This document shows positions 23,975 to 32,780 of a stretch of DNA of 47,633 bases, one piece after another (position 1 is the first letter of the stretch; each line of letters begins with the position of its first letter). The stretch comes from Paraktedonobacter sp035294465 (GTDB lineage: Bacteria > Chloroflexota > Ktedonobacteria > Ktedonobacterales > Ktedonobacteraceae). The DNA lies in contig DATGKW010000128.1 in the NCBI GenBank assembly GCA_035294465.1, positions 1 through 47,633 of the forward strand, given 5' to 3'. Below the pieces are notes generated by a model. It was not told where the DNA came from. It saw only the letters and a program-made list of their open reading frames with translations, and made no database searches. Made by a program: the position numbers and the translations under genes.

Positions 23975-25319
23975 ATGTCTGCTGCATGTTCTCTCTCATA
24001 CGCCGCATATCGCGCGCGACGCTGCGCAGGCCCAGCAGGCAGACAAGGCCCGCGATAAACAGGCTGGTTGGAGCGGTTGTGGTCAGGGCCAGCCCCAGCG
24101 GAATTCTGCCGGCCAGCGCGCCGATAGTAAAAGGGGCGGCGGCATCACCCAGTAGGTGGGCTAACAGCAGGGAGAGGCCAAGAGCTGTGGCGCGCATCTC
24201 AGGCACGATAATGTCCTGCAGCACGGCATTCAGCGGTCCCGTACAGAAGTTCAGAGCGATGCCCGCCAGAATGAAGATCACGATGAAGAGCCAGAGCATG
24301 TGGATAAAGAGAGCCAGTAAGACCAGAGGTGCGCCCGCGAGCAAACCGAGCGTCGCTACCAGCAGGCGACCCTGGGGCCGGCGCTTCTGAAAGAAATCGG
24401 CCAGCCAGCCGCCAACCACCGTGCCGACCAGACCGCTTGTCACCAGCACAATGCCGGAAAGAAGCCCGGCGGTCGCCAGGTTTAGCTGAAAGCTCGCGAC
24501 AATGTAGCTGGGTAGCCAGTATGAAGTGCCGCCGATGGTGAAGAAGCTGAAGATAAGGGCGGCCACCAGAACCCAATATGTAGGAATCGCGCGCAGCCTG
24601 TTAAGCGTTTCCCAGAAATCTTTACCGATTCCTCCATGCAGGGCACTCTCAGCATCGGCAACTTCTGAGTCAGCGGCTGCTTCCTTGCCTTCGTCCTCGG
24701 CTCCCCGTCTGGGTTCAATCATTCGCCAGGCCAGGAAGGCGCAGATCAGACCGGGAATACCCACAACGTAGAAAGCCCACCGCCAGCCAAGCCGCTCAGC
24801 AATTAGCCCACCCATAGTAAAGCCGACCGCTGCCCCAAGCAGCGTGCCCATTGACCAGTACGAAAGGATACGTCCTCGCTGTGCTCTGGGGAAGAGGTCG
24901 CCGAGCAGCGAGAGCGAGGCGGGAGCGTACCCTGCCTCGCCGAAACCGAGCACCGAACGGACCACAAAGAGCTGTATGAAGTTGCGCGCCATGCCGGCCA
25001 GCAGTGTCGCAAAGCTCCAGACCCCTACGCACAGGCTGACAATGTTTTTACGGATGCCGCGGTCTGCCCAGACACCAAGAGGGAGCGTGGCAATGGCATA
25101 AACCAGAAGAAAAGAGGAACCGAGCAGGCCCTCCTCCGGCAAAGTCAAACCTAGATCGCTATGAATCTTGGGGAGAACAGCGGACAATACATAGCGGTCG
25201 GCGTAGTTCAAGATATTGATGATCAGGAGAACAGTAAAGGCGAAGCGTGCCTGTCCTCTGCTCAGCCGGTCCTGGCGCTGCGTTCCCATTTTTGCCCGTG
25301 CAGGTGTTGTTGCTGACAT
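23973..25319 (-). CDS. MFS transporter, Spinster-like
   Basis: The start at 25319 has GAAGGAT upstream and gives 448 residues. The first membrane segment contains NYADRYVLSAVLPKI, the signature of Spinster-like and hexuronate/organic-anion MFS carriers, followed by the loop GVWADRGIRKN. About 12 membrane segments are present, with an acidic central loop (GAEDEGKEAAADSEVADAE) between halves. The substrate is unknown; relatives move lipids, sugars acids or organic anions with protons. It is a single gene that converges on the tRNA. The 334-bp gap upstream holds only control sequence. Confidence 0.85.
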   Translation of the reverse strand: MSATTPARAKMGTQRQDRLSRGQARFAFTVLLIINILNYADRYVLSAVLPKIHSDLGLTLPEEGLLGSSFLLVYAIATLPLGVWADRGIRKNIVSLCVGVWSFATLLAGMARNFIQLFVVRSVLGFGEAGYAPASLSLLGDLFPRAQRGRILSYWSMGTLLGAAVGFTMGGLIAERLGWRWAFYVVGIPGLICAFLAWRMIEPRRGAEDEGKEAAADSEVADAESALHGGIGKDFWETLNRLRAIPTYWVLVAALIFSFFTIGGTSYWLPSYIVASFQLNLATAGLLSGIVLVTSGLVGTVVGGWLADFFQKRRPQGRLLVATLGLLAGAPLVLLALFIHMLWLFIVIFILAGIALNFCTGPLNAVLQDIIVPEMRATALGLSLLLAHLLGDAAAPFTIGALAGRIPLGLALTTTAPTSLFIAGLVCLLGLRSVARDMRRMRENMQQT

Positions 25320-25653
25320 TGCTGTATCCTTCACACAAACTATGCATGATAGCACGCTTTTGAGCCGATCACTCATCGAGCAGGCGCGCTTTGAGCTGGC
25401 CGGTTGCTATCTACTACGTTTACAAGCTTGCTCTAGTTACATGGTTGATCCGTGCGAAAGCGAAGTCTTTTCCAGTTTTAGGATACGCTGCCTTTGAAGC
25501 ACACGCAACAATTGAGTATCAATTTAATGTCCCTCCGCCCGCTTCCTTCCCTTTCTCCCGTGCGAAATCTGCCTGGGAGATGTATAATGGAAGCACAATA
25601 GCGATTGGCCTGAATAACCTGGGTGCATACAGAAGGGAAAGGCAACGAAGACG
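25320..25653. other. Intergenic region with the probable panC promoter
   Basis: No gene is seen. A TATAAT at 25583-25588, about 65 nt before the panC start, is the best -10; the matching -35 is poor. The start of panC is preceded by GGAAAGG at a spacing of about 12 nt. Confidence 0.45.
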
Positions 25654-26547
25654 ATGCGAGTCATTACCACACTCCAGGATATGCTCGATGCACGGGCCGG
25701 CTGTGCAAGCTCGCGTGCGGTCGGTCTGGTACCAACGATGGGATATCTGCACGAGGGCCATCTCTCGCTGGTTCGCCAGGCACGTAGGGAGAGCGATATT
25801 CTGGCGGTCAGTATCTTTGTGAATCCGACCCAGTTTGGCCCGCACGAGGACCTGGAGCGCTATCCGCGTGACCTGCCGCGCGACCTGCGGATGCTGGAAA
25901 GCTGCGGAGTCGATCTCGTTTTTACCCCCACCACCGCCGATATCTACCCTCCTGGTTTCGCAACGTATGTCGATCCAAGCGGGCCGCTCGTGGAGACCGC
26001 TGAGGGAGCCAGTCGCCCTGGCCATTTTCGCGGCGTGGCCACGGTTGTACTCAAGCTTTTCCAGATTCTCCGACCTCACCGGGCTTATTTTGGCCAGAAA
26101 GACGCCCAGCAGGTTGCAGTTATTTCGCGCATGGTCGCAGATCTCAATCTTTCGGTGGTTCTGCGTATCCTTCCCACAATTCGCGAGGCCGATGGATTAG
26201 CTATGAGCAGCCGGAACGCTTACCTGGCACCAGAAGAACGAGCCGCCGCGACCGTTCTACACAGAGCGCTTGAGGCCGGTAAGCAGGTATTTGAAGGTTC
26301 CACGCCGGAAGGCCCGGCAGGTGTGATCGAGGCTATGCAGGAGGTCGTGGCCGGCGAACCACGAGCCAGACTCGATTACGCCGAGGTGCGCGATCCGAAG
26401 ACGTTCCTTCCCCTGGAAAGCCTGCGGGCGCCAGCTCTGCTGCTCATCGCTGCCTTCGTCGGCCCCACCCGGCTGATTGATAATTTTTTACTGCGTCCCG
26501 ATGGCACGTGGGATACCGGCGTGGAACTGACCGGGCCGGCCACGTAG
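25654..26547 (+). CDS. panC: Pantothenate synthetase
   Basis: The protein has 297 residues, normal for PanC, which joins pantoate and beta-alanine with ATP in coenzyme A synthesis. The ATP-binding HxGH motif is in PTMGYLHEGHLSLVR. The pantoate-binding FVNPTQFGP, YFGQKDAQQ and the KMSK-equivalent SSRNAYL are also present. The C-terminal dimerisation and lid domain follow. It is followed after 98 bp by panB in the same direction, forming a pantothenate operon. The usual third gene, panD, is not in the window. Cytoplasmic. Confidence 0.96.
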   Translation: MRVITTLQDMLDARAGCASSRAVGLVPTMGYLHEGHLSLVRQARRESDILAVSIFVNPTQFGPHEDLERYPRDLPRDLRMLESCGVDLVFTPTTADIYPPGFATYVDPSGPLVETAEGASRPGHFRGVATVVLKLFQILRPHRAYFGQKDAQQVAVISRMVADLNLSVVLRILPTIREADGLAMSSRNAYLAPEERAAATVLHRALEAGKQVFEGSTPEGPAGVIEAMQEVVAGEPRARLDYAEVRDPKTFLPLESLRAPALLLIAAFVGPTRLIDNFLLRPDGTWDTGVELTGPAT

Positions 26548-26645
26548 AAAGGCGCTTGCTGGCGCGCCAGCGCCGTCTCCCATGTTTGCCGGAATCGATA
26601 CAAAGCGGCTTAACTATCACACAAGCGGAAAGGAACTCATCCACG

Positions 26646-27506
26646 ATGACGCGGGATAAAATCACAATCAACGACATCCAGGCTCGCAAGGCTGGCCCCA
26701 AACTCACGATGATTACTGCATATGACGCGCCTATGGCCAGGATTGCCGACCAGGCCGGCGCGGATATTATCCTGGTTGGGGATACCCTGGCCGATAACGT
26801 GCTTGGTTTCCCGGATACGCTCGCGGCCACGGTCGATATAATGGTCCACCACACTTCCGCCGTGACGCGCGCTCAGCCACGCTCGCTGGTCATTGGCGAT
26901 ATGCCCTGGCTGAGCTATCATGTCTCCGTTGAAGAGACAGTGCGCAACGCTGGCCGCCTGATCCGTGAAGGGCGGGCTGACGCAGTGAAGCTGGAGGGGG
27001 GGCGTAAGCGCCTTCCCATGGTTGAGGCCATTCTGGCGGCAGAAATACCTGTGATGGGGCATCTGGGCCTGACTCCCCAGTCCGTGCGCGCGATGGGGGG
27101 CTATCGCGTCCAGGGCAGGCAGGTGAATCCGGCGCGTGAACTGCTGGAAGATGCTCGTGCGCTGGCTGCGGCGGGCATCTTCGCCCTTGTCCTCGAAGGA
27201 GTGCCAGACATCCTGGCTAAAGCCATTACCGAGGCTGTTCCCGTGCCGACTATCGGTATCGGCGCCGGTCCTCATTGCAATGGCCAGGTGCTGGTCTTTC
27301 ACGATGTGCTTGGCCTTCATCTCAACGCGCATACTGCTAAATTTGTACGCCAGTACGCGCATCTGGCCGAAACTGCGGTCGCCGCTCTACAAGCATTTTT
27401 CGCCGATGTCCAGTCCGGCGAGTTTCCCAGCGACGCCGAGAGCTACCATATGGATGCGGAGACCGCTCGCCTGTTCCAGGACATGACCGGCGGTATAGAG
27501 GATTAA
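26646..27506 (+). CDS. panB: Ketopantoate hydroxymethyltransferase
   Basis: With the ATG at 26646 the protein has 286 residues, close to other PanB enzymes. A longer frame from 26508 overlaps panC and is not supported. PanB transfers a hydroxymethyl group from methylene-tetrahydrofolate to ketoisovalerate, the first step to pantothenate. Motifs visible: LVGDTLADNVLGF (metal-binding Asp), VKLEGG, MGHLGLTPQS and the C-terminal GIGAGPHCNGQVLVFHD. An AAAGGAA lies about 11 nt upstream. It is followed by a long hairpin that probably ends the operon. Confidence 0.96.
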   Translation: MTRDKITINDIQARKAGPKLTMITAYDAPMARIADQAGADIILVGDTLADNVLGFPDTLAATVDIMVHHTSAVTRAQPRSLVIGDMPWLSYHVSVEETVRNAGRLIREGRADAVKLEGGRKRLPMVEAILAAEIPVMGHLGLTPQSVRAMGGYRVQGRQVNPARELLEDARALAAAGIFALVLEGVPDILAKAITEAVPVPTIGIGAGPHCNGQVLVFHDVLGLHLNAHTAKFVRQYAHLAETAVAALQAFFADVQSGEFPSDAESYHMDAETARLFQDMTGGIED

Positions 27507-27547
27507 AATGGCCCGGTATCCCCGCCTTTTCACTACAGTTGCCGATT

Positions 27548-27598
27548 GTCTGGTATGGTGTAAAAAGCGTCTTACGCTTTTTCTACACCATACCAGAC
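27548..27598. terminator. Long hairpin after panB
   Basis: A stem of about 23 bp starts at GTCTGGTATGGTGT (27548-27561) and closes with ACACCATACCAGAC (27585-27598). The inner parts AAAAAGCG/CGCTTTTT pair with a 2-nt bulge around a 3-nt loop. It can serve as terminator of panCB, but its length also suggests a REP- or MITE-like repeat. The rest of 27507-27772 holds no gene. Confidence 0.6.
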
Positions 27599-27733
27599 AG
27601 CCTTTTGCGTGGCGGAGTCGCGCAGAATCTCGCCAGAGGAGAGAGGCTATCAGGCTATTTCCATTCCCTTGTGCGGCTATCTGGATATAATATCTTTGGT
27701 GGTCTTAATTATTCGTGTATACGTGTTATCATT

Positions 27734-27756
27734 CGGGCACCTGCAAAAGATGCCCG
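27734..27756 (+). promoter_or_regulatory. Small leader hairpin before the nitrilase-fold gene
   Basis: CGGGCA (27734-27739) and TGCCCG (27751-27756) form a 6-bp stem just before the ribosome site AGAGGGA, where it could influence translation. Confidence 0.3.
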
Positions 27757-27772
27757 GTAGAGGGAACTTGTT

Positions 27773-29719
27773 ATGACTCTACCTATATCCTCTGGACCCT
27801 CTCTACCATCTTACCGGGTCGCTGCTATTCAGTTTAATCCGATGCTGGGCAAGAAAGAAGAGAATGTGGAGCGTCTGCTTCAACTGGTTGAGGAGGCCGC
27901 GCGTCAGGAGGCCCGTCTGATTGTGCTTCCTGAGATGGCAACGACGGGCTATTGCTGGGCATCACGAGAAGAGATTGCTCCCTATGTTGAACCCATTCCA
28001 GGCCCGACGACCGAGCGCTTTCAAGAACTGGCTGCTCGCTACAATTGTTACATCGCGCTTGGCCTGCCGGAGCTTGATCCTACCACCGGCGTTTACTACA
28101 ATTCCCTGGCTTTGCTGGGTCCCGCAGGTCTGGTTGGCGCCTATCGCAAAATTCACTCGTATATTGCCGAACCCCGCTGGGCGCGCGACGGCGACCAGGG
28201 TTTCCCCGTGTGGGAAACGCCGCTGGGACGGCTAGGTGCCGTGATCTGTATGGACGCGATGTACTTTGAATCGACGCGCATCGCTGCTCTGCGAGGGGCC
28301 GATGTGATCCTTTTTCCCACCAACTGGCTGGAAGAGCACTGTCCGAGTAGCTGGTGGATGGCCCGCGCTCTGGAGAACGGTGTCTATCTGATCGTGGCCA
28401 ACCGCAGCGATGTCGAGCGCGGCGTGGAATTTAGCGGAGGTAGCTGTATTCTTAATCCCGACGGTACTATCCAGGCTGCGCTCGACGACGGCGAGGGCAT
28501 CGTTTATGGCGAGGTTGATCTGGAGCGCGCGCGCGTGAAAACCTGGGGCAAAGCTGAGCCGCTTGGAGACCGCCTGGCTGATCGCCGGCCTGAGCTATAT
28601 ATTCCTCTGGTACACAACACATATCTCTGGGAGCCGTTGCGCTATCACGGTCTCTATGAGCTTGGTGAACTACCTCCCGGCCAGCTCTCCTGCGTGGGCC
28701 TGATCCAGACCAACCTGGGTACGCTGATGGGTGATTCTGTTTCCTCCATCACGCCTGCTGCGCTGCGCGATATGCTTGGCGCACTCCTGCGAGACCAGGC
28801 ACCGACGCTGCCCGATGTGCTGGTTCTGCCAGAGTTGATGCTGCCCGGCCCTTTGACTGATACCACTCCCGAAGCGGTTGCCCGCTTGCAGGCTGGCGCG
28901 ATCACTGTGCCCGGCCCGGAAACTTCCGCTCTGGTGGCCCTGGCGACAGAATTTCAGATTACTCTGGTTCTGGGCGTGGCGGAACGCGTAGATGCGCCTG
29001 GCGCTCCGCCGGTCTTCTACAACACCGTTCTGCTGATCGATCCCGAAGGTATCTACGGTACCTATCGCAAATTGCACCTGACGCGGAATGATCGCCTCTG
29101 GGCCAGCCCCGGAGATCGCGGCCTGCCGGTTTTTGACACACCCGCCGGGCGCGTTGGTCTGACTACAGGTTATGATGTACTTTTCCCAGAAACTCTGCGC
29201 GTCCTGGCTGGTCAGGGCACTGATCTGGTTTGTGCTCCTACCTGTCTGGATTTTCCAGAGCCTATCGGTCTGGCGCCTTCCAGGATTCGCTTCAGCCGTC
29301 CGATTGCTCCCACCGAGTATGATCCCACGCACTCGCTGATCTGGCGCGTGCGCGCAGCCGAGCATCACGTCTACCTGGCTCTGGCCAACTGGCATGGGCA
29401 GATCAATGGCCTGAGCGCTATGGGCTACAGCGGAATCTTCTCTCCCACAACTGAGACGACCTATCCCTGGCGCGAAGTTGTGGTGGATGAAGAAGATGAT
29501 CTCTGCCTGACGATGATGACTATCGATACCCGCGAGCAGCGCACGGGCCGCCGCTCAACCACCTACCTAAACTACGCGCCCGGCGAGGTCTCTGGCTCCC
29601 TGACCGGCGAGCTTGCCTATGATGTGCGAGACAGCATTCCCGGCAATGTGGTGCGCGGCAAACCCCTTCTGCGCAAACGGATACCGTTCTGGTATCTCGA
29701 TCTGGTTAAGCCTACCTGA
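27773..29719 (+). CDS. Tandem carbon-nitrogen hydrolase; second domain lacks catalytic cysteine
   Basis: The protein has 648 residues, about twice the normal nitrilase-superfamily length, and holds two copies of the fold. Domain 1 (about 13-275) has the full catalytic set: Glu54 in VLPEMATTGY, Lys126 in YRKIHS and Cys159 in AVICMDA. Domain 2 (about 305-610) keeps Glu354 (VLPELMLPG) and Lys433 (YRKLHL), but at the cysteine position has Gly466 (GLTTGYDVLFPE). It should be inactive and may be structural or regulatory. The first domain would hydrolyse an amide or nitrile; the substrate is unknown. AGAGGGA precedes the ATG. It is a single gene; the pathway context is not informative. Cytoplasmic. 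Confidence 0.9.
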   Translation: MTLPISSGPSLPSYRVAAIQFNPMLGKKEENVERLLQLVEEAARQEARLIVLPEMATTGYCWASREEIAPYVEPIPGPTTERFQELAARYNCYIALGLPELDPTTGVYYNSLALLGPAGLVGAYRKIHSYIAEPRWARDGDQGFPVWETPLGRLGAVICMDAMYFESTRIAALRGADVILFPTNWLEEHCPSSWWMARALENGVYLIVANRSDVERGVEFSGGSCILNPDGTIQAALDDGEGIVYGEVDLERARVKTWGKAEPLGDRLADRRPELYIPLVHNTYLWEPLRYHGLYELGELPPGQLSCVGLIQTNLGTLMGDSVSSITPAALRDMLGALLRDQAPTLPDVLVLPELMLPGPLTDTTPEAVARLQAGAITVPGPETSALVALATEFQITLVLGVAERVDAPGAPPVFYNTVLLIDPEGIYGTYRKLHLTRNDRLWASPGDRGLPVFDTPAGRVGLTTGYDVLFPETLRVLAGQGTDLVCAPTCLDFPEPIGLAPSRIRFSRPIAPTEYDPTHSLIWRVRAAEHHVYLALANWHGQINGLSAMGYSGIFSPTTETTYPWREVVVDEEDDLCLTMMTIDTREQRTGRRSTTYLNYAPGEVSGSLTGELAYDVRDSIPGNVVRGKPLLRKRIPFWYLDLVKPT

Positions 29720-29807
29720 TCTATTAGGAAGGAGCGCTCGCCTTTGAGGCTGGGAAACAAAGTAGCGATGGCGATATCTCATCTCATTGTTTTTGGTGCC
29801 TGACTCT

Positions 29808-29837
29808 TTGACAAAAAACCTACTTCTCACATATACT
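29808..29837 (+). promoter_or_regulatory. Promoter of the TetR gene
   Basis: TTGACA (29808-29813), an 18-bp spacer and TATACT (29832-29837) lie about 85 bp before the regulator start. The leader contains GGTTTGTTGACTG, which could be part of an autoregulatory operator; no clear palindrome is seen. Confidence 0.7.
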
Positions 29838-29921
29838 AAAAACAGGTTTGTTGACTGATTGCCCAATAAAATGGTTGTGTGGGCTGGACTCGTGGGTTCG
29901 CCTCTCGCGCCAGGAGGATGC

Positions 29922-30530
29922 ATGCCGAAGATTGTTGATGAACAGATGCGCGAAGCCACGCGCCGCCGTATTATGCGTGTGGCTGCTGGCGAGTTTGCCC
30001 GCCTGGGCTTTGACCAGGCCAATATCAACGTGATCGCCGAACAGGCTGGGATCGGCAAAGGAACGGTTTACCTGTACTTTGAGAATAAACGCGACCTGTT
30101 CCTGGCGATGCTGCGCAGCATCGCCCAGGCTCAATTAACGGTGATTCGTTCGGCTCTAGCTCCCGATGGAACGTTGCAACAGCGCCTGGAGCGGCTTTTT
30201 CGCGCCTTCGCCCATCTGGCTGAGGAGGAGAGCGACGACTTCAATGTCTATATGAGCGCGTTGTACGGCGTCAACCGCGCTTTCCAGGCGGAAGCGACGA
30301 AACTTTTGCGAGATTATGTCGCGGTAATTGCTTTGATGCTGGAGCAGAGCCAGGCGCGAGGAGAGATTCGCTCGCAGAATATCGAAGCTACCGCTTTGAT
30401 GGTGCTCTCGCTCACAGAATCGTATGTGCTCTCCGCGCGGGTGCTAGGGCAGTCGGAGCGCGAGATTGTCCGGCAGGCGGGGCAGATCGCCGAGCTTATT
30501 CTGCGCGGCGTTGGCTCAGGCGCGCCGTGA
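29922..30530 (+). CDS. TetR/AcrR family transcriptional regulator
   Basis: The start at 29922 follows AGGAGG (29912-29917, short 4-nt spacing) and gives 202 residues. An upstream frame from 29859 is not supported. The N-terminal helix-turn-helix is typical: RIMRVAAGEFARLGFDQANINVIAEQAGIGKGTVYLYFENKRDLF is recognisable by its AGIGKGTVY core at about 44-52. The C-terminal ligand domain is all-helical and variable. It is probably autoregulated. Downstream, 98 bp away, is the ClC gene in the same direction, which could be its target; nothing in the sequence proves it. Confidence 0.88.
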   Translation: MPKIVDEQMREATRRRIMRVAAGEFARLGFDQANINVIAEQAGIGKGTVYLYFENKRDLFLAMLRSIAQAQLTVIRSALAPDGTLQQRLERLFRAFAHLAEEESDDFNVYMSALYGVNRAFQAEATKLLRDYVAVIALMLEQSQARGEIRSQNIEATALMVLSLTESYVLSARVLGQSEREIVRQAGQIAELILRGVGSGAP

Positions 30531-30628
30531 CCTCGCGCCTCTTCTTTTGGATTTTATTTTGGATTACTGCCCACCCATTTTTGATATTCCAGGATTCTCA
30601 GGATTCTATTGTAGAGGAGGGATAAGAG

Positions 30629-32746
30629 ATGCCATCTGCTGGCTTGCCAACCTTTTTTCAACGTCTTTTTCATCTTCGTCATGGTGGTGGATCAAGCTTT
30701 GAAAGCCCGCGCTATTTGCTTAAATGGGTGCTGATCAGTACCGCCATTGGCCTGGTAGCCGGCCTAGGTGCCTTACTCTTCTTCGAGGCCATTCGTTTCG
30801 CTACCGATTTCTTTCTGGGGACGCTGGTTGGTTATTTCCCTCCTGACCCGGCAGGCGAGGGGACGAGGGGCGTGATGCCACTCTGGTCGGCGGCCCGCCC
30901 CTGGCTCCTGCCTGCTATCACCACCGCCGGCGGCCTGCTGGCAGGTATCATCGTGTTCAGCCTGGCGCCGGAGGCCGAGGGGCACGGCACAGATGCTGCT
31001 ATCGCGGCTTTTCATCAAGGTAAGCCTATCCGCGCGCGCATTCCGCTGGTGAAGCTGGTGGCCTCTGCGATCACTATTGGCACCGGCGGTTCGGGAGGAC
31101 GCGAGGGGCCATCAGCGCAGATCAGCGCGGGGTTCGGCTCGCTCCTGGGAAGTCTCCTGCATCTGAACGCACAGGATCGACGCATTGCTATCGCGACCGG
31201 CATTGGCTCCGGCATTGGCGCGATCTTCCGCGCTCCACTTGGGGGTGCAGTGCTGGCCGCCGAAATCCTCTATACGAGCGATCTGGAAGTCGAAGCCATT
31301 ATTCCCGCGTTGATTGCCTCGATCATCGGCTACAGCGTCTTCGGGGCCTGGTTCGGCTGGAGTCCCATCTTCAACGTACAGGGCAGCCTTGCCTTTACTT
31401 CACCACCTCAGTTGCTCTATTATGTTGTGCTTGGTCTGCTGTGCGGGCTGATCGGCTGGTTGTACGCAAATGGCTTCTACGGGATTACTCACGTGTTTCA
31501 CCGCCTGCCCATTCCCAGGTGGATCAAGCCCGGCATTGGCGGGCTGCTGGTGGGATTGATCGGCTTGATACTGCCACAGGCGCTTGGCATGGGCTACGGC
31601 TGGGTGCAGGTCAGCATGGGTCCGGGTTTGCTTTCGCTGCCCCTGTGGGTGATTCTGCTGCTACCGTTTGCGAAGATCCTTACGACGGGGCTTTCCATCG
31701 GCTCCGGCGGCTCCGGCGGTATCTTTGGTCCGGGCATGGTGATTGGGGCAATGGTGGGAGCCACGATCTGGCGCATGAGCTATCACGTCTTGCCCGGCGT
31801 ACCTGCTTCGCCCGCGCCATTTGTCATTGTTGGCATGATGGCGCTCTTTGGAGGGATCGCGCACGCGCCGCTGGCGGTTATGCTGATGGTTGCCGAGATG
31901 ACGGGCAATCTTTCGATGCTCGCGCCCGCGATGATCGCGGTGGGTATTTCCTCTATCATTGTGGGCAATCATACGATCTATATCAGCCAGGTCAGGACTC
32001 GTGCCGACTCGCCCGCGCACCGGCTCCAGTTCTCATTCCCGCTGCTTTCCACACTCACAGTGCGCCAGGCCATGACGCCGCCGCCCCTGCACTTTTCTCC
32101 GCTGCAAACTGTGGCAGAGGCTGAGCGGCTCCTCACAGAGAGCGCGGTAAGCGGGGCTTCGGTTCTTGACGCTGATGGAAACCTGCTGGGCGTGCTCACC
32201 CTCGCTGATATTCGCAGAGTGGCAGAGGCTGAGCGTGAGAAGCGCTGTGTTGAGGAGGTCATGAATCGCGATGTGCTGGTCGCGCAGCCCGGCGAGACGT
32301 TGGATGCCGTGCTGGAGCAACTGACCGGCCATCGCATCGGCTGGATGCCGGTGGTGGAGGAGGGGGCGGCAACGATTGGCAGGCGTCTGATCGGGCGTAT
32401 CTCTGCTCAGGAGATCGTGCGTGTCTATCGCGGTACGCTGGCAAAAGGCTCGCGGCGCATGCGCGGCCTGGTGGAGGGTACCGTGATGCTTGAAGCCGAG
32501 ATCAAGCCCGACACGTGGCTGGCCGGTCGCAAGTTGCGGGAAGCGCAGTTGCCGCCCGAAAGCCTGGTAGTCTCGATCCGCCGCCAGAACGAGCTGCTTT
32601 TCCCGCGAGGGAGCACCGTTATCGAAGCGGGCGACCTGGTGACGTTCCTGGTGAGTCCGGTCGGCGAGGAGCGCCTGAAAGCGTACCTGGAAGAGCGCGC
32701 GGACCGGGCGAAAAGAGATATGCTCGACGCGCGCGTGCTCGACTAA
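30629..32746 (+). CDS. ClC-type chloride channel/antiporter with CBS pair and TrkA-C domain
   Basis: The protein has 705 residues. The membrane part (about 25-430) has the ClC selectivity-filter motifs: GTGGSGGREGP, with the gating glutamate in GREGP, and GSGGSGGIFGPGM. Two CBS domains follow (about 470-590; TVRQAMTPPPLHF and CVEEVMNRDVLVA), which normally bind adenine nucleotides. The last ~80 residues form a TrkA-C/RCK_C-like domain (LEAEIKPDTWLAGRKL to GDLVTFLVSP). Such proteins move chloride or fluoride, often in exchange for protons; the soluble domains suggest gating by nucleotide or ligand. GGAGGG lies 8 nt before the ATG. Inner-membrane protein. Confidence 0.92.
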   Translation: MPSAGLPTFFQRLFHLRHGGGSSFESPRYLLKWVLISTAIGLVAGLGALLFFEAIRFATDFFLGTLVGYFPPDPAGEGTRGVMPLWSAARPWLLPAITTAGGLLAGIIVFSLAPEAEGHGTDAAIAAFHQGKPIRARIPLVKLVASAITIGTGGSGGREGPSAQISAGFGSLLGSLLHLNAQDRRIAIATGIGSGIGAIFRAPLGGAVLAAEILYTSDLEVEAIIPALIASIIGYSVFGAWFGWSPIFNVQGSLAFTSPPQLLYYVVLGLLCGLIGWLYANGFYGITHVFHRLPIPRWIKPGIGGLLVGLIGLILPQALGMGYGWVQVSMGPGLLSLPLWVILLLPFAKILTTGLSIGSGGSGGIFGPGMVIGAMVGATIWRMSYHVLPGVPASPAPFVIVGMMALFGGIAHAPLAVMLMVAEMTGNLSMLAPAMIAVGISSIIVGNHTIYISQVRTRADSPAHRLQFSFPLLSTLTVRQAMTPPPLHFSPLQTVAEAERLLTESAVSGASVLDADGNLLGVLTLADIRRVAEAEREKRCVEEVMNRDVLVAQPGETLDAVLEQLTGHRIGWMPVVEEGAATIGRRLIGRISAQEIVRVYRGTLAKGSRRMRGLVEGTVMLEAEIKPDTWLAGRKLREAQLPPESLVVSIRRQNELLFPRGSTVIEAGDLVTFLVSPVGEERLKAYLEERADRAKRDMLDARVLD

Positions 32747-32780
32747 AAGATCGGAAGTTCTACGATGATGCAGCTATGCC

